Positions 1 through 8,716 are shown, numbered from the stretch's first letter. The stretch: DNA of 64,000 bases from Chitinophaga sancti (GCF_034087045.1 NZ_CP139247.1:1054001-1118000), one strand, 5' to 3'. A program made the numbers and translations. Notes: generated from the sequence alone by a model not told the origin.

Positions 1-1
1 G

Positions 2-178
2 GAAAACTGTAAAGCAACACTGGAGCATACAGATACTCAACCTGAAATTGCCGAATGGGCGGTGACGGTATTCGGGGCAAGAATAGGAGATACTGGGATG
101 AATGGCATGACGCCCGAAGAAGCAGAAGCATCTATCGATGAAATAGTGATCAATGATATCTGTAAACTGGTTAACTAA
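2..178 (+). CDS. 3' end of an unrecognised protein (partial)
   Basis: The window opens inside a gene. The frame starting at base 2 stays open for 58 codons and ends with TAA at 176-178. The visible C-terminal part is acidic (for example MTPEEAEASIDEIV) and shows no motif I recognise. It runs tail to tail against the next gene, with one base between the stops. Function unknown; most of the gene lies outside the window. Confidence 0.6.
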   Translation, partial: ENCKATLEHTDTQPEIAEWAVTVFGARIGDTGMNGMTPEEAEASIDEIVINDICKLVN

Positions 179-179
179 A

Positions 180-839
180 TTAAGCATCTTCAAACATCGT
201 TCCTTTCAACCAATATCCATAACCATCTATCGCCATCCACAATTCTTTCTTTAAACGCAGGAATTCCGTAGTATCGATCTCACCATTCAAACGCCTTTCT
301 TCAAGTGCCTCCATATCCAGTTTCTTTTGTTTGCGTTTTTGGGCATATCCAAATAACTCTGCATCCTTTTTTCTTTTTTCAATATACCTCTCAGTTTGCA
401 AATAGTGATTGGGCTGGTCGGTAACCCTTTCCAGTGTATATCCGCCCCTTTCAATACCGATAAATGTCCGGTATTGCAAAGTAGGTTGTTGCCGCACGAA
501 CATTTCGAATCCATCACTGATAAAAGATATATCTCCATTACGCGTAACGATCGTCCAATTGTGCCCGGACCTTTCAATATAATCAATCTGAAATCCATCA
601 CTTCTTACCACATCCATATCGAATCTTAATTCCCTGATTTGTTTAAATACAAACGTACAGGGAGCTATCCAGAAAGTAAACCAGAATCCTTTTACTGCTG
701 GTTCATTAGATTTAAAAATGTAATCTATATCAAGTTCCAGATCTCCCGTCATGGCCATCTCATATATGGTCACGTCATGCCAGTTCATATTATCAAAATC
801 TGCCTCAGTCCAGATTGGCTTTTCTAAAATATATTCCAT
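180..839 (-). CDS. Hypothetical protein with SHOCT-like tail
   Basis: A 219-residue soluble protein without signal peptide or membrane segment. The N-terminal half (residues 1-140) has an aromatic-rich pattern (FWFTFWIAP, then a mixed beta region) that I cannot assign to a named function. Residues 150-180 are strongly charged. The stretch LEERRLNGEIDTTEFLRLKK near residue 180-200 resembles the SHOCT motif (L..L...G.I...EF...K), a short C-terminal helix-turn-helix found on many unrelated proteins. ATG start at 839. The gene faces away from the next membrane protein, with 27 bases between the two starts. The SHOCT reading is an inference from pattern only. Confidence 0.7.
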   Translation of the reverse strand: MEYILEKPIWTEADFDNMNWHDVTIYEMAMTGDLELDIDYIFKSNEPAVKGFWFTFWIAPCTFVFKQIRELRFDMDVVRSDGFQIDYIERSGHNWTIVTRNGDISFISDGFEMFVRQQPTLQYRTFIGIERGGYTLERVTDQPNHYLQTERYIEKRKKDAELFGYAQKRKQKKLDMEALEERRLNGEIDTTEFLRLKKELWMAIDGYGYWLKGTMFEDA

Positions 840-866
840 GCTGTATATTACATAAAAATTAACCCT

Positions 867-1316
867 TTGATAAAAAAATTACTTGCCCGTCCTTATCACC
901 TGTTTTTGCTGATAGCTGTCGTTTTGTTCGTCTTATCCTTCTTTCATTTCAAAAACTCAGTAGATTTTCATGTACATGATACCTATTATGTCATGAATGT
1001 TTCTTCTATTTACTGGGGACTATCGCTATTCTTTTGGCTTTTCTGGATGATCTATCACTTCAGCTATTGGTTATTATACAGCAATAAACTTATTTGGTGG
1101 CATCTGATGGGAATTATAATTTCCAATGCTGCAATTATTCTTTATGGTCGATATCAAATATCCAGCATTAGGCATTATTATCAATACTCCAACTTTGAAG
1201 AGGTTAACACCTATCTGCAGATAGGACGAATCATCGCGGTAACCATTATCGCTATTCAATTTCTTTATCCCATCAACCTACTACTGGGGCTAATAAAACG
1301 TTTCAAAAAGAGGTAA
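867..1316 (+). CDS. Small membrane protein with HDTYYV motif
   Basis: A 149-residue integral membrane protein with about four hydrophobic segments (residues 10-27, 48-70, 80-95, 120-140) and a basic C-terminus (KRFKKR). Residues 33-43 read VDFHVHDTYYV. In haem-copper oxidase subunit I the HDTYYV motif lies next to the proton channel and active site, so the protein may be a small relative or fragment of that fold, but the other haem and copper ligands are absent. The start is TTG at 867; no ATG is available in frame. It is followed by an 11-bp repeat array and a strong terminator. Confidence 0.6.
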   Translation: MIKKLLARPYHLFLLIAVVLFVLSFFHFKNSVDFHVHDTYYVMNVSSIYWGLSLFFWLFWMIYHFSYWLLYSNKLIWWHLMGIIISNAAIILYGRYQISSIRHYYQYSNFEEVNTYLQIGRIIAVTIIAIQFLYPINLLLGLIKRFKKR

Positions 1317-1318
1317 TC

Positions 1319-1424
1319 CTATACTATTTCTATACTCATTCTATACTTGTTCTATACTTGTTCTATACTCATTCTATACTCATTCTATACTGCTAAAAGC
1401 TCGCTACAATACTCCTTCTATACT
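1319..1424. repeat. 11-bp periodic array (CTATACT)
   Basis: CTATACT begins at 1319, 1330, 1341, 1352, 1363, 1374 and 1385, an exact 11-base step seven times in a row. An eighth copy lies at 1418, exactly three periods later, after a degenerate stretch. The four bases between copies alternate between forms such as CATT and TGTT. The array sits in the convergent gap between two genes, just before the terminator. Function unknown. Confidence 0.9.
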
Positions 1425-1427
1425 CAA

Positions 1428-1467
1428 AATAGAAAAAGGCAACCATCTCTGATTGCCTTTTTCTATT
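1428..1467. terminator. Bidirectional terminator
   Basis: A perfect inverted repeat, AATAGAAAAAGGCAA at 1428-1442 and its complement at 1453-1467, with a 10-base loop. It is flanked by A and T runs, so it can stop transcription from both convergent neighbours. Confidence 0.85.
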
Positions 1468-1483
1468 GGACTTGATTCTTCTA

Positions 1484-2308
1484 CTATCCCTTGATAAATT
1501 CTAACAGATCCTTATTAATAGTCTCCGCTTCAGTCGTTGGCATACCATGCGGGAAACCCGGATAAGTAATCAGCTTACCATTCTTCAGCAACTTAACCGC
1601 CTTTAAAGCAGTGATCTGATAAGGTACAATCTGATCATCTTCCCCATGCATTACCAGCACAGGCACCTCTACACTTTTCAGATCTTCTGTAAAATCAGTT
1701 TCTGAAAAAGCCTTGATACAGTCATAATGAGCCTTGATACCACCCATCATACCCTGACGCCACCAATTATCTTTCACACCCTGCTTTACATTTGCACCTT
1801 CACGGTTGTAACCAAAGAACGGAGTCGGGAAATCATGAAAATACTGTGCTCTGTTAGTACCAGTACCTACACGAATTTCATCGAATACAGACAATGGAAC
1901 ACCATCAGGATTGCTCTCTGTCTTCACCATAATAGGCGTTACAGCACTGATCAGTACCGCCTTTGCCACACGACCGTTTCCACCATGTTTAGCTACATAG
2001 CGGATCACTTCACCACCACCGGTAGAGTGACCAATGTGAATTGCATTTTTCAGATCCAGTGCCTTGGTCAGTTCTGCCACATCTTCTACATAAGTATCCA
2101 TTTCATTGCCGGTAGCTGTCTGTGTAGAACGGCCATGCCCTCTGCGGTCATGTGCAATGACTCTGTAACCTTGTTCAACGAAGAACATCATTTGTAAATC
2201 CCAGTCATCAGAAGATAAAGGCCAACCATGATGAAATACAATTGGCTGTCCGGTACCCCAATCTTTGTAATAAATCTCTGTACCGTCTTTAACTATAATC
2301 TTACTCAT
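1484..2308 (-). CDS. Alpha/beta hydrolase, chloroperoxidase-like
   Basis: A 274-residue cytoplasmic protein of the alpha/beta hydrolase fold, close in pattern to non-haem chloroperoxidases and related esterases. An oxyanion-site motif HHGWPLSSDDWD appears near residue 26, the nucleophile elbow GHSTGG near residues 93-98, an acid in HGEDDQIVP near 220, and the catalytic histidine in PGFPHGMP near 255, so the triad is complete. Length is typical of the group. The family hydrolyses small esters or lactones and can form peracids in vitro; the natural substrate cannot be told from sequence. It is monocistronic, with an empty 300-base region upstream. Confidence 0.88.
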   Translation of the reverse strand: MSKIIVKDGTEIYYKDWGTGQPIVFHHGWPLSSDDWDLQMMFFVEQGYRVIAHDRRGHGRSTQTATGNEMDTYVEDVAELTKALDLKNAIHIGHSTGGGEVIRYVAKHGGNGRVAKAVLISAVTPIMVKTESNPDGVPLSVFDEIRVGTGTNRAQYFHDFPTPFFGYNREGANVKQGVKDNWWRQGMMGGIKAHYDCIKAFSETDFTEDLKSVEVPVLVMHGEDDQIVPYQITALKAVKLLKNGKLITYPGFPHGMPTTEAETINKDLLEFIKG

Positions 2309-2610
2309 ATTGCAGTTTTGTTTAGCTTTTTTGTGATAACTAAAGTTACTTCGAAATTAGATTGGGAAATGCCCAAGTAACATGCCATATTATCGGTTTT
2401 CTTGTCCGATTCATGGCTTATTGTAAGAAGCCTTAGAACACCCGTTGCTACAAAGAATAATATGATCATAAATGATAATAGGCAAGGCTAAATATTTTCG
2501 GCTCCTGTTTGCGCTTTAAACAAACAATGCAAAGCGGAATAACAAATCTTTAGAACAATAATATTACAGTACTTTCACAAGTATATTCAAAACGGGGTTC
2601 AGGGAACAAA
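2309..2610. other. Intergenic region, no gene seen
   Basis: AT-rich leader of the hydrolase gene and tail of the CPBP gene. Read on the minus strand, TAACTTTA about 35 bases upstream of the hydrolase start is a near match to the Bacteroidota -7 element TAnnTTTG. No open frame or RNA structure stands out. Confidence 0.4.
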
Positions 2611-3273
2611 TTATAGCTTAACCTTTTTGTAGAATTTTTTCAAATACCATGCAGTAAAAAGTGGCAATGCAAAGAGTTGTAATAAGAACACCAGCAGTGA
2701 TGAAATTCCTGTTAATCCTGCGCTACTGGCTTTGATGAATAACTGCTTTCCCAATGGTCCTGCTGAAAAAATAAGAATATTGATCAGGTTCCATCCTAGG
2801 TGTAATCCTATGGGTAAATACATGGTCTGTGTATTTGCAAAAGCATACGCCAGCGTTAAACCGATTATACCGGTAATCACCAACACCAATAAAGCCATAC
2901 CCGGATTACCATATACTTCATAAGAAAAGATGTGATAGATGCCAAAGCATAATGCAGATAATATACATGCCCTGGTGATGCCTAATTTCCTGATAGCAAT
3001 ATAAAGCAAAGCACCTCTGAATGCCAGCTCTTCGAATAATACTGATTTCAATACCCACCATATAACATTTATTGAAATCATTTTATGAAGCCTCCAATGA
3101 ATGGTAGTGAGCAAATGATACACCGTACAGCAAATAGCCGCTCCCAGCAAACCATACCCCAGATCCCGCATTCTTTTGGGTTGAATACCGATACCCAAAG
3201 CTGTGAGATGCTTCTTTTCAAAAAACCAGAGTAATAACCATGAAATGATCAGCTCGACTATAATACCAGCCAT
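2611..3273 (-). CDS. CPBP family intramembrane metalloprotease
   Basis: A 220-residue polytopic membrane protein of the CPBP (CAAX protease/bacteriocin-processing, Abi) family. The signature motif EELAFRGALL lies near residue 97, the second motif with its histidine in FGIYHIFS near residue 130, and the third in GLHLGWNLIN near residue 175. These supply the glutamates and histidines of the active site inside the membrane. Family members cleave prenylated proteins, peptides or bacteriocins, or act in self-immunity; the substrate here is unknown. ATG at 3273. Confidence 0.85.
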   Translation of the reverse strand: MAGIIVELIISWLLLWFFEKKHLTALGIGIQPKRMRDLGYGLLGAAICCTVYHLLTTIHWRLHKMISINVIWWVLKSVLFEELAFRGALLYIAIRKLGITRACILSALCFGIYHIFSYEVYGNPGMALLVLVITGIIGLTLAYAFANTQTMYLPIGLHLGWNLINILIFSAGPLGKQLFIKASSAGLTGISSLLVFLLQLFALPLFTAWYLKKFYKKVKL

Positions 3274-3340
3274 GTATACGTTTAATTTTTAAACCTAAAA
3301 TTATTATGTTGCTTTGTGAATTATTTATTATCAACAACCT

Positions 3341-4069
3341 ATGCTTCTGAATGTACCTGGCTTTAAGATCAATATAAAGCAATATCAACACCGCACCAAA
3401 CACCGCCACGACGCCGGCTATTCCGGTAGAATTACAGATAGGGGGCGGATCATTATTCAAAAGAACTGGTATACCACCGTAAGCGTACAAAAGGCATACA
3501 TTGTAAAATGGAAAAATTGGGGGACAACGCTAGCTAGCGCAGACATCCATTTCAGCTTATATGATAAAAGCCGAAATAAAGTAGACTCCTTTATCCAGGT
3601 TTCAGGACAGGTACTTCCAGGCAAGTCGACTGAGGTTCCTTTCCAGCTCCAGTTTGATAAAGTATCCCTTATTGTGGACGCTGTAGAAGTCCATACTCAG
3701 GGCACTGAGCCGATCTATACCCGCATAATTAAAGGCGTACCACGTATGTGGAGCTTTAAAATCTGGATAATGGCAGCTGTCATGACCTTTTTTGTTTCCG
3801 TGGCATTGACGAAGATTTCTGCGCCTGAATTTCCAGCTTCGATCCTGCCTATTCTGGCTATTACAGCATTCGCGATGGCTTTTATGAACAGAACGCCTAT
3901 ATGGTTCATGTTTATCTATTTAATTCTGGTACCATTTACTGGATATGATAATGATCTGAAAGGACAAATCGTTGTATATGGAGTGGGTTACCTGGTGTTG
4001 GTATGGAATAAGAGAGCTAATCTCAGGGATTTTCTGTGTCCGAATGCGACTCCCTGGTCATTGCTGTAA
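3341..4069 (+). CDS. Hypothetical membrane protein, start uncertain
   Basis: The frame gives 242 residues. The first ~35 residues (MLLNVPGFKINIKQYQHRTK and on) do not look like natural protein, whereas from about residue 38 (IIIQKNWYTTVSVQ) the composition is normal, so the true start may be a rare codon near 3440 or the 5' end may be damaged. Residues 38-125 form a soluble beta-rich part. About 130-205 contain three or four hydrophobic segments. No family recognised. The 3' end overlaps the convergent next gene by 47 bases. Confidence 0.55.
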   Translation: MLLNVPGFKINIKQYQHRTKHRHDAGYSGRITDRGRIIIQKNWYTTVSVQKAYIVKWKNWGTTLASADIHFSLYDKSRNKVDSFIQVSGQVLPGKSTEVPFQLQFDKVSLIVDAVEVHTQGTEPIYTRIIKGVPRMWSFKIWIMAAVMTFFVSVALTKISAPEFPASILPILAITAFAMAFMNRTPIWFMFIYLILVPFTGYDNDLKGQIVVYGVGYLVLVWNKRANLRDFLCPNATPWSLL

Positions 4070-4850
4070 GCGGGATGATCTGCATTTCAGTCAATTTGTT
4101 TTTTAATTGAGTAGCGTACCTGTGTGCGAATTCCTCCCGTTCGCTGGCAGGTATGCTTCTATATAGAACCCATCGTTGATCCCAAGCATCATAGCCTTCA
4201 TCCTCATTTCCAGGGCGCTCCACCACTGTCAGGTAATGTACATAATGCCCTATTTCATGAGGCAAACTCCTGTATAATTGTGTGTTCCGCACATGCTCCG
4301 GTGTCAACGCTGCCGTCAGCGACCTGCCATCGTCTACAAAAAGATGTCCATCTTCTTTGAGCCGGTTTATTTCTTTTTGATCATTTAACGCGAGGGATCT
4401 GGCCCATTTCAGTGGCTTTGTATAATCGGCAGCTTCCAGAATAATAGCAGGCCCGTAATTCTTTTCAAACTCATATGAATATATCAGCCGTCCCCATACA
4501 GGAGATAGTATATTTTCCTTTCTTTTGGGCTGACGGAGTATGATGAATTTCAGACCTTTACAATCTTCAGGAGTAATGTGCTCAATTACTGTTGCAATAT
4601 CTTCAATAGAACAGGCATGTTGTGAATCAGATCTTGTTTCTTCTACTACAAACAGGAGCTCATTCCCATTGATGGCCACCTCATGTTTCGTATAATTCCC
4701 CAGACGTTCATAAAAGCCCTTCAGATCTGGACTACGGGGAATAGTCAGCTTATTAGCCTGACCATGGCCCTGCTTTTTAGTACCGATATTCCTATTTCTT
4801 CTTGACGGGTTGAACATAAAACAAGTATACAAAAACAGGACGACAATCAT
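4023..4850 (-). CDS. Putative HEIGH-motif metalloprotease-like protein
   Basis: A 275-residue protein. LPHEIGHYVHYL near residues 198-209 contains a zincin-type HExxH site, and acidic residues follow (GNEDEGYDAW), one of which could be the third ligand. The first ~12 residues are hydrophobic (MIVVLFLYTCFMF) and are followed by SRRNRN, so this is either a short membrane anchor or the real start is the ATG at 4817. The middle part (residues 60-190) is not recognised. A peptidase role is inferred from the HExxH motif only. It is divergent from the next gene. Confidence 0.6.
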   Translation of the reverse strand: MIVVLFLYTCFMFNPSRRNRNIGTKKQGHGQANKLTIPRSPDLKGFYERLGNYTKHEVAINGNELLFVVEETRSDSQHACSIEDIATVIEHITPEDCKGLKFIILRQPKRKENILSPVWGRLIYSYEFEKNYGPAIILEAADYTKPLKWARSLALNDQKEINRLKEDGHLFVDDGRSLTAALTPEHVRNTQLYRSLPHEIGHYVHYLTVVERPGNEDEGYDAWDQRWVLYRSIPASEREEFAHRYATQLKNKLTEMQIIPLTAMTRESHSDTENP

Positions 4851-4901
4851 GATACATCACTGATACAAAAAGTTTACTTTTAGGGTCCTAATACCTATGA
4901 T

Positions 4902-5591
4902 ATGTTTAAGACAAAAGAACCTGAAACTTTTGAGCTGGTAAACATTGATCCGGACGATATTACCTTCTTCATTCCGGAAATTGAAGCTTATTTCAGGATC
5001 CATTTTTATGAGGAAGAATTACTCAGGGTATTCACATTCGGTAATCTCTGTGACCTTATTGTCAACAAGTTAGAAGAGAAAGAAACCAATGACTGTACCA
5101 CCCAACAGGCATTCTACAGAATCCGAAAGGCAATCATGGAGGGGCAACTATATGATCAAAATAAATTGAGTCCCAATACCACGCTGGAAGAATTATTCCC
5201 TCTCAAACAAAGATATCAGCTGATCGAAAAATTTGAATTCCATTTAGGCTTTAAAGTACAGCTACTTGAACCAGGAAAAGGGTGGCCATTATTCATAGGT
5301 CGATTCGCATTTCTTGTATCCGTCGTTACCATGTTCTGTTCTATACTAGCCGGATTTGCAGGCATTATTCTTTCCATGGCCATCATTGCACTTGCAAAAA
5401 TGCCGGGCAAAAAACTTGCAATAAAAACAGTGAGAGAACTGGCAGAAAAGATCGCAATGGAGAACTATAATCAAATAAGGCGCACGCCTTCCTCAGTCGA
5501 TCAGCAAGCAATCGTTATAAAAGTAAAAGACCTCTTCAGGAAACATTTTGACTTAGAAAATTCCGCGCTCACAAGAGACGCAAAGTTTTAA
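4902..5591 (+). CDS. Acyl-carrier-like hypothetical membrane protein
   Basis: A 229-residue protein. Residues 10-80 resemble the acyl-carrier-like proteins common in Bacteroidota (early acidic region, then FTFGNLCDLIVNKL), but no clear phosphopantetheine serine motif is visible. Residues 128-165 form two close hydrophobic segments (a hairpin in the membrane), and the last ~60 residues are soluble and charged. Function unknown. A TACTTTTA sequence about 30 bases upstream is a weak -7 match. Confidence 0.65.
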   Translation: MFKTKEPETFELVNIDPDDITFFIPEIEAYFRIHFYEEELLRVFTFGNLCDLIVNKLEEKETNDCTTQQAFYRIRKAIMEGQLYDQNKLSPNTTLEELFPLKQRYQLIEKFEFHLGFKVQLLEPGKGWPLFIGRFAFLVSVVTMFCSILAGFAGIILSMAIIALAKMPGKKLAIKTVRELAEKIAMENYNQIRRTPSSVDQQAIVIKVKDLFRKHFDLENSALTRDAKF

Positions 5592-5623
5592 TTGAGAGGG
5601 AATTTCCCTCCCAATTCTTAAAC

Positions 5624-6595
5624 TTATATCCCCGTCAACTGTGCAGAAAGCTCCCAAAGGCGCTTTGCCTGTCCGTGGTCAATGGCATACAGCTTCACAC
5701 CAGTCAAAGTCGTCCCCACTAAAATGTCCGCAATATTGCAGTCCTCACAATACACCCCACCAAGCCCTTCCAGCAAAGGCGAAGTGGCAGCCCATACCTG
5801 TGTAGCTGCGCCTTGTTCCGGCGTTTTAAAAGTCGGATCTAACGGATTGCCTTCCTGATCAATCCAGCCACTGTTAACCATTTCATCATTGGTTAAAAAT
5901 CGCTGAAGCGGCGTAAAAATTTTCCCGGGATGAAGCGAAAATGCGCTGATACCAACGTCTTTTCCCAATTCATCTAAGTGAACTGCAAATAATGCATTGG
6001 CAGTTTTGGATTGTCCATAAGCCTGCCATTTGTCATACCCTTCATTAAAGTGCAGATCATGCCAGCGGATGGCAGAAATTTGATGACCGGCAGACGAAAC
6101 GGCAACCACTCTCGCACCACCAATTAACGCAGGCCATAGATGATTAACCAGCGCAAAATGCCCCAGGTGGTTGACAGCGAATTGCGATTCCCAACCATTT
6201 CCTATACGATGTTCAGGACAAGCCATGATACCTGCACTGTTGATGACGATATCAATATGCTTTTCGTTGAACAGAACAGTATTTGCAAACGCCCGCACAC
6301 TATTCAGATCGGCTAAATCCAGGTTGCCTACCTCAATATCTGACAGTCCATTGAAGCCCGACAATCTCTTGGATCCTGATTGGTCATTAAAGGCAGCTTT
6401 TGCAGCATGAACATCTCTCGCTCCAACAATGATATGGGCGCCCGCCTCAGACAAGGCTCGGCTTGTAGCTAGACCCAAACCAGAATGGCCACCGGTAATG
6501 ACAACCGTTTTTCCATGTAAATCCAAACCTGTCAGTACATCACTTGCTGTGGAACTTTTATCATAAGGAGATATAATCGGATGTTGTTGACTCAT
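5624..6595 (-). CDS. Short-chain dehydrogenase/reductase
   Basis: A 323-residue SDR with an N-terminal extension of about 25 residues. The nucleotide-binding motif TGGHSGLG lies near residue 34-41, NSAG near 115, the catalytic serine in VAVSSAGH near 165 and YGQSK near 190, so the Ser-Tyr-Lys set is complete. The lack of an acidic residue after the second beta strand (VGARD) would fit NADP preference. It resembles the retinol-dehydrogenase-like group. Substrate unknown. It is divergent from the AraC gene, which probably controls it. Confidence 0.85.
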   Translation of the reverse strand: MSQQHPIISPYDKSSTASDVLTGLDLHGKTVVITGGHSGLGLATSRALSEAGAHIIVGARDVHAAKAAFNDQSGSKRLSGFNGLSDIEVGNLDLADLNSVRAFANTVLFNEKHIDIVINSAGIMACPEHRIGNGWESQFAVNHLGHFALVNHLWPALIGGARVVAVSSAGHQISAIRWHDLHFNEGYDKWQAYGQSKTANALFAVHLDELGKDVGISAFSLHPGKIFTPLQRFLTNDEMVNSGWIDQEGNPLDPTFKTPEQGAATQVWAATSPLLEGLGGVYCEDCNIADILVGTTLTGVKLYAIDHGQAKRLWELSAQLTGI

Positions 6596-6629
6596 AGTAA
6601 ATCGTTATTATTGAACTCTAAATTACCAC

Positions 6630-6683
6630 GACTGAACTAGACGATCCATACACTTCAGTCCAAATTATTTATTCAATCGTCTA
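6630..6683. promoter_or_regulatory. Nested inverted repeats in SDR/AraC divergent promoter
   Basis: Two interlocked inverted repeats fill the 100-base divergent region: GACTGAA (6630-6636) with TTCAGTC (6654-6660), and TAGACGAT (6638-6645) with ATCGTCTA (6676-6683). They are good candidates for the operator of the neighbouring AraC regulator; binding is inferred. Confidence 0.5.
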
Positions 6684-6695
6684 AGTTTTTAACTT

Positions 6696-7604
6696 ATGGA
6701 TGTATTATCAGATGTATTGACCCTCCTTAGACCACAAACCTTTGTATCGGCAGGATTAGATGCGGGTACAGCGTGGGCCATTCAGTTCCCCGGGCATGAA
6801 GGGATTAAATTTAATGCAGTATTAAAGGGCAGTTGTTACTTACAGGTGGATGGTGACGAAAATGTATATCACTTAAATGCGGGTGATTGCTTTTTACTTA
6901 CCAGTGGAAAACCATTCGCGATGGGGTCGGATCTATCAATCCCTAAAATCCACTCAGACACGATATATAAACATGCAAAAGAGGGTATTGCCACATGCAA
7001 TGGGGGAGGTAGTTTATTCCTGACAGGGGCACGATTTCATTTTAATAATCAATCTGCTAAATTGCTTTTCGGTCAATTGCCGCCAGTCGTGTATGTCCCT
7101 GAAAAATATGATCAGGCAGCGGTACTGAGATGGGGAATTGAGCGATTCACGACCGAGTTCCGGTCAGAACGGTTTGGCAGAAAAACCATCCTTGAACACC
7201 TCGCACCGATCATGCTGGTGCAGACATTGCGGATATATATGTCTTCTCCTGACGCTAAAAATCAGGGATGGTTTGCGGCCGCTATTCATCCCAACTTAGG
7301 GGCGGTCATGCAGGCGATACATAGCAGCCCTCAGGAGAAATGGACAGTGGAAAAGCTGTGTGAGATAGCGTGTATGTCCCGCTCAGGATTTGCCTTGAAA
7401 TTTAAGCAGATCATTGGTCAGGCGCCATTGGAATATTTAACGAATTGGCGAATGTTCATCGCTGCAGAATCGCTGAAAAACACAGGCCAGGCAATATCCG
7501 AAATTGCGTTGGCGGTTGGGTATGAGTCAGAGAGTGCCTTTAGTGCTGCATTTAAGAAAATAATGGGTGTACCTCCGAGGGCTTATAAAGGAATCCGCCA
7601 TTAA
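6696..7604 (+). CDS. AraC family transcriptional regulator
   Basis: A 302-residue protein. Residues 1-190 form a cupin-type sensor domain of the AraC_binding_6 kind (HLNAGDCFLLTSGKPF near 60-75). Residues 200-300 carry the two helix-turn-helix AraC domain: WTVEKLCEIACMSRSGFALK is the first and SEIALAVGYESESAFSAAFK with the family signature is the second. The gene starts 100 bases from the divergent SDR gene, the typical layout for a local regulator of a reductase, so it probably responds to the SDR substrate. Inducer unknown. Confidence 0.9.
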   Translation: MDVLSDVLTLLRPQTFVSAGLDAGTAWAIQFPGHEGIKFNAVLKGSCYLQVDGDENVYHLNAGDCFLLTSGKPFAMGSDLSIPKIHSDTIYKHAKEGIATCNGGGSLFLTGARFHFNNQSAKLLFGQLPPVVYVPEKYDQAAVLRWGIERFTTEFRSERFGRKTILEHLAPIMLVQTLRIYMSSPDAKNQGWFAAAIHPNLGAVMQAIHSSPQEKWTVEKLCEIACMSRSGFALKFKQIIGQAPLEYLTNWRMFIAAESLKNTGQAISEIALAVGYESESAFSAAFKKIMGVPPRAYKGIRH

Positions 7605-7687
7605 TAAGGGATCAGCCATTAAATAACCGGTTCCGTTTTATCTCACGGCCTTTTCTCAATAAGGCAGCATGATAAACAGTGGGTACA

Positions 7688-8395
7688 TCATTGTACCAGT
7701 TTCTGATAATAAACAGGATCAATATGATCTCTAACCTCCTCCTTCTTCCATTTCTTCCTCCTTTCCATTTCCTGCTCACTCACCTCATTCGACACAAATG
7801 ATCCCACCCGCACCTCACCATCCGGCTCATATCTGGCGACAATAACCCCGGTAGTCGAAATCCCTGACTCCGTCATTTTCCATTGCTGCGCAGCCGTGCC
7901 GTCTGCAAATAACTTCTTCCCTTTCCCCAAAGTGATTGGGTATATCCATGTATACAACACATCCACCAATTGATTTGCAAACAATGTTTGTGCTAATCCA
8001 CCACTACCATGCACCAGCAAATTCGGACCATCCTGTTCTTTCAATTTCTTCAATTCATTCACCACATCCTTACTAATCAATGTCGAATGGGCCCACGAAG
8101 TATCAATAGGCGTAGTTGCCACCACATACTTATTGATTTGATTGAACCTCTCACCAATCGGATTATCGCTATTATAAGGCCAGTAGGCTGCAAATATTTC
8201 GTAAGTTCGCCGCCCCAGCAACAAATCAAATGGCTCTGACATAATTTTGGTTAGCGCATTTTTCGTCAGCTCATCAGAATACCCAAACTGCCATCCTCCC
8301 CATTTGAATCCATTTGTAGTATCTTCTTCCGGTCCACCTGGCGCTTGCAGTACACCATCCATCGTCAGAAATGTAGTTACAATTATTTTTCGCAT
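7688..8395 (-). CDS. Dihydrofolate reductase family protein (RibD C-terminal type)
   Basis: A 235-residue protein with the RibD C-terminal/DHFR-like fold. The N-terminal strand KIIVTTFLTMDGVLQ, the cofactor motif LLGRRTYEIF near residue 60 and VHGSGGLAQTL near 128 are typical of the small 'dihydrofolate reductase family' enzymes. They are NADPH-dependent reductases of mostly unknown substrate. About 45 residues at the C-terminus (after residue 190) are charged and not part of the core. It runs towards the AraC gene. Confidence 0.82.
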   Translation of the reverse strand: MRKIIVTTFLTMDGVLQAPGGPEEDTTNGFKWGGWQFGYSDELTKNALTKIMSEPFDLLLGRRTYEIFAAYWPYNSDNPIGERFNQINKYVVATTPIDTSWAHSTLISKDVVNELKKLKEQDGPNLLVHGSGGLAQTLFANQLVDVLYTWIYPITLGKGKKLFADGTAAQQWKMTESGISTTGVIVARYEPDGEVRVGSFVSNEVSEQEMERRKKWKKEEVRDHIDPVYYQKLVQ

Positions 8396-8716
8396 AGCTT
8401 GTATTTTTATTACCCTAAAGCTAATGCTCTTTAAAAAAATGAATGGGGTAGGAGTGCGACAATTATACTGGCGGCTTGCGACAATATTTTATCATAATTC
8501 TTGAATACTCGCCCCCTTATATATTGATTAATATTGCGGGAAGGGAAGCTGCATCCTATTATCACTTACAGTGATTCCAGCGAATTTGTTGGTAAATAGA
8601 AGCAGAAAGATTGTAAGTATGAATGTTATGATGGGAAATTGAAAGGACCCCTGAATGGAGGAGTCAACTAGTATTGCCTTTATTAGCATTTTCAAAAAAT
8701 CAGCCAATTGATCTGC
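8396..8716. other. Intergenic region with possible gene debris
   Basis: About 320 bases without a convincing gene. Near 8600-8660 on the plus strand a short open stretch reads like protein (for example YDGKLKGPLNGGVN) but has a stop just upstream and no start, so it may be debris of a lost gene or chance. Confidence 0.3.

Noticed and set aside
1319..1424. CRISPR array
   Set aside because: Repeats are only 7 bases conserved in an 11-base step with no unique spacers and no cas genes.
3218..3490. 90-codon minus-strand open frame with one hydrophobic stretch
   Set aside because: It overlaps both the CPBP gene and the next gene's frame and ends in chance-like sequence. It remains a weak possibility because the overlapping plus-strand 5' end is itself poor.
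8600..8662. Short protein-like stretch in the gap
   Set aside because: Interrupted by a stop and without a start; too short to call a pseudogene.
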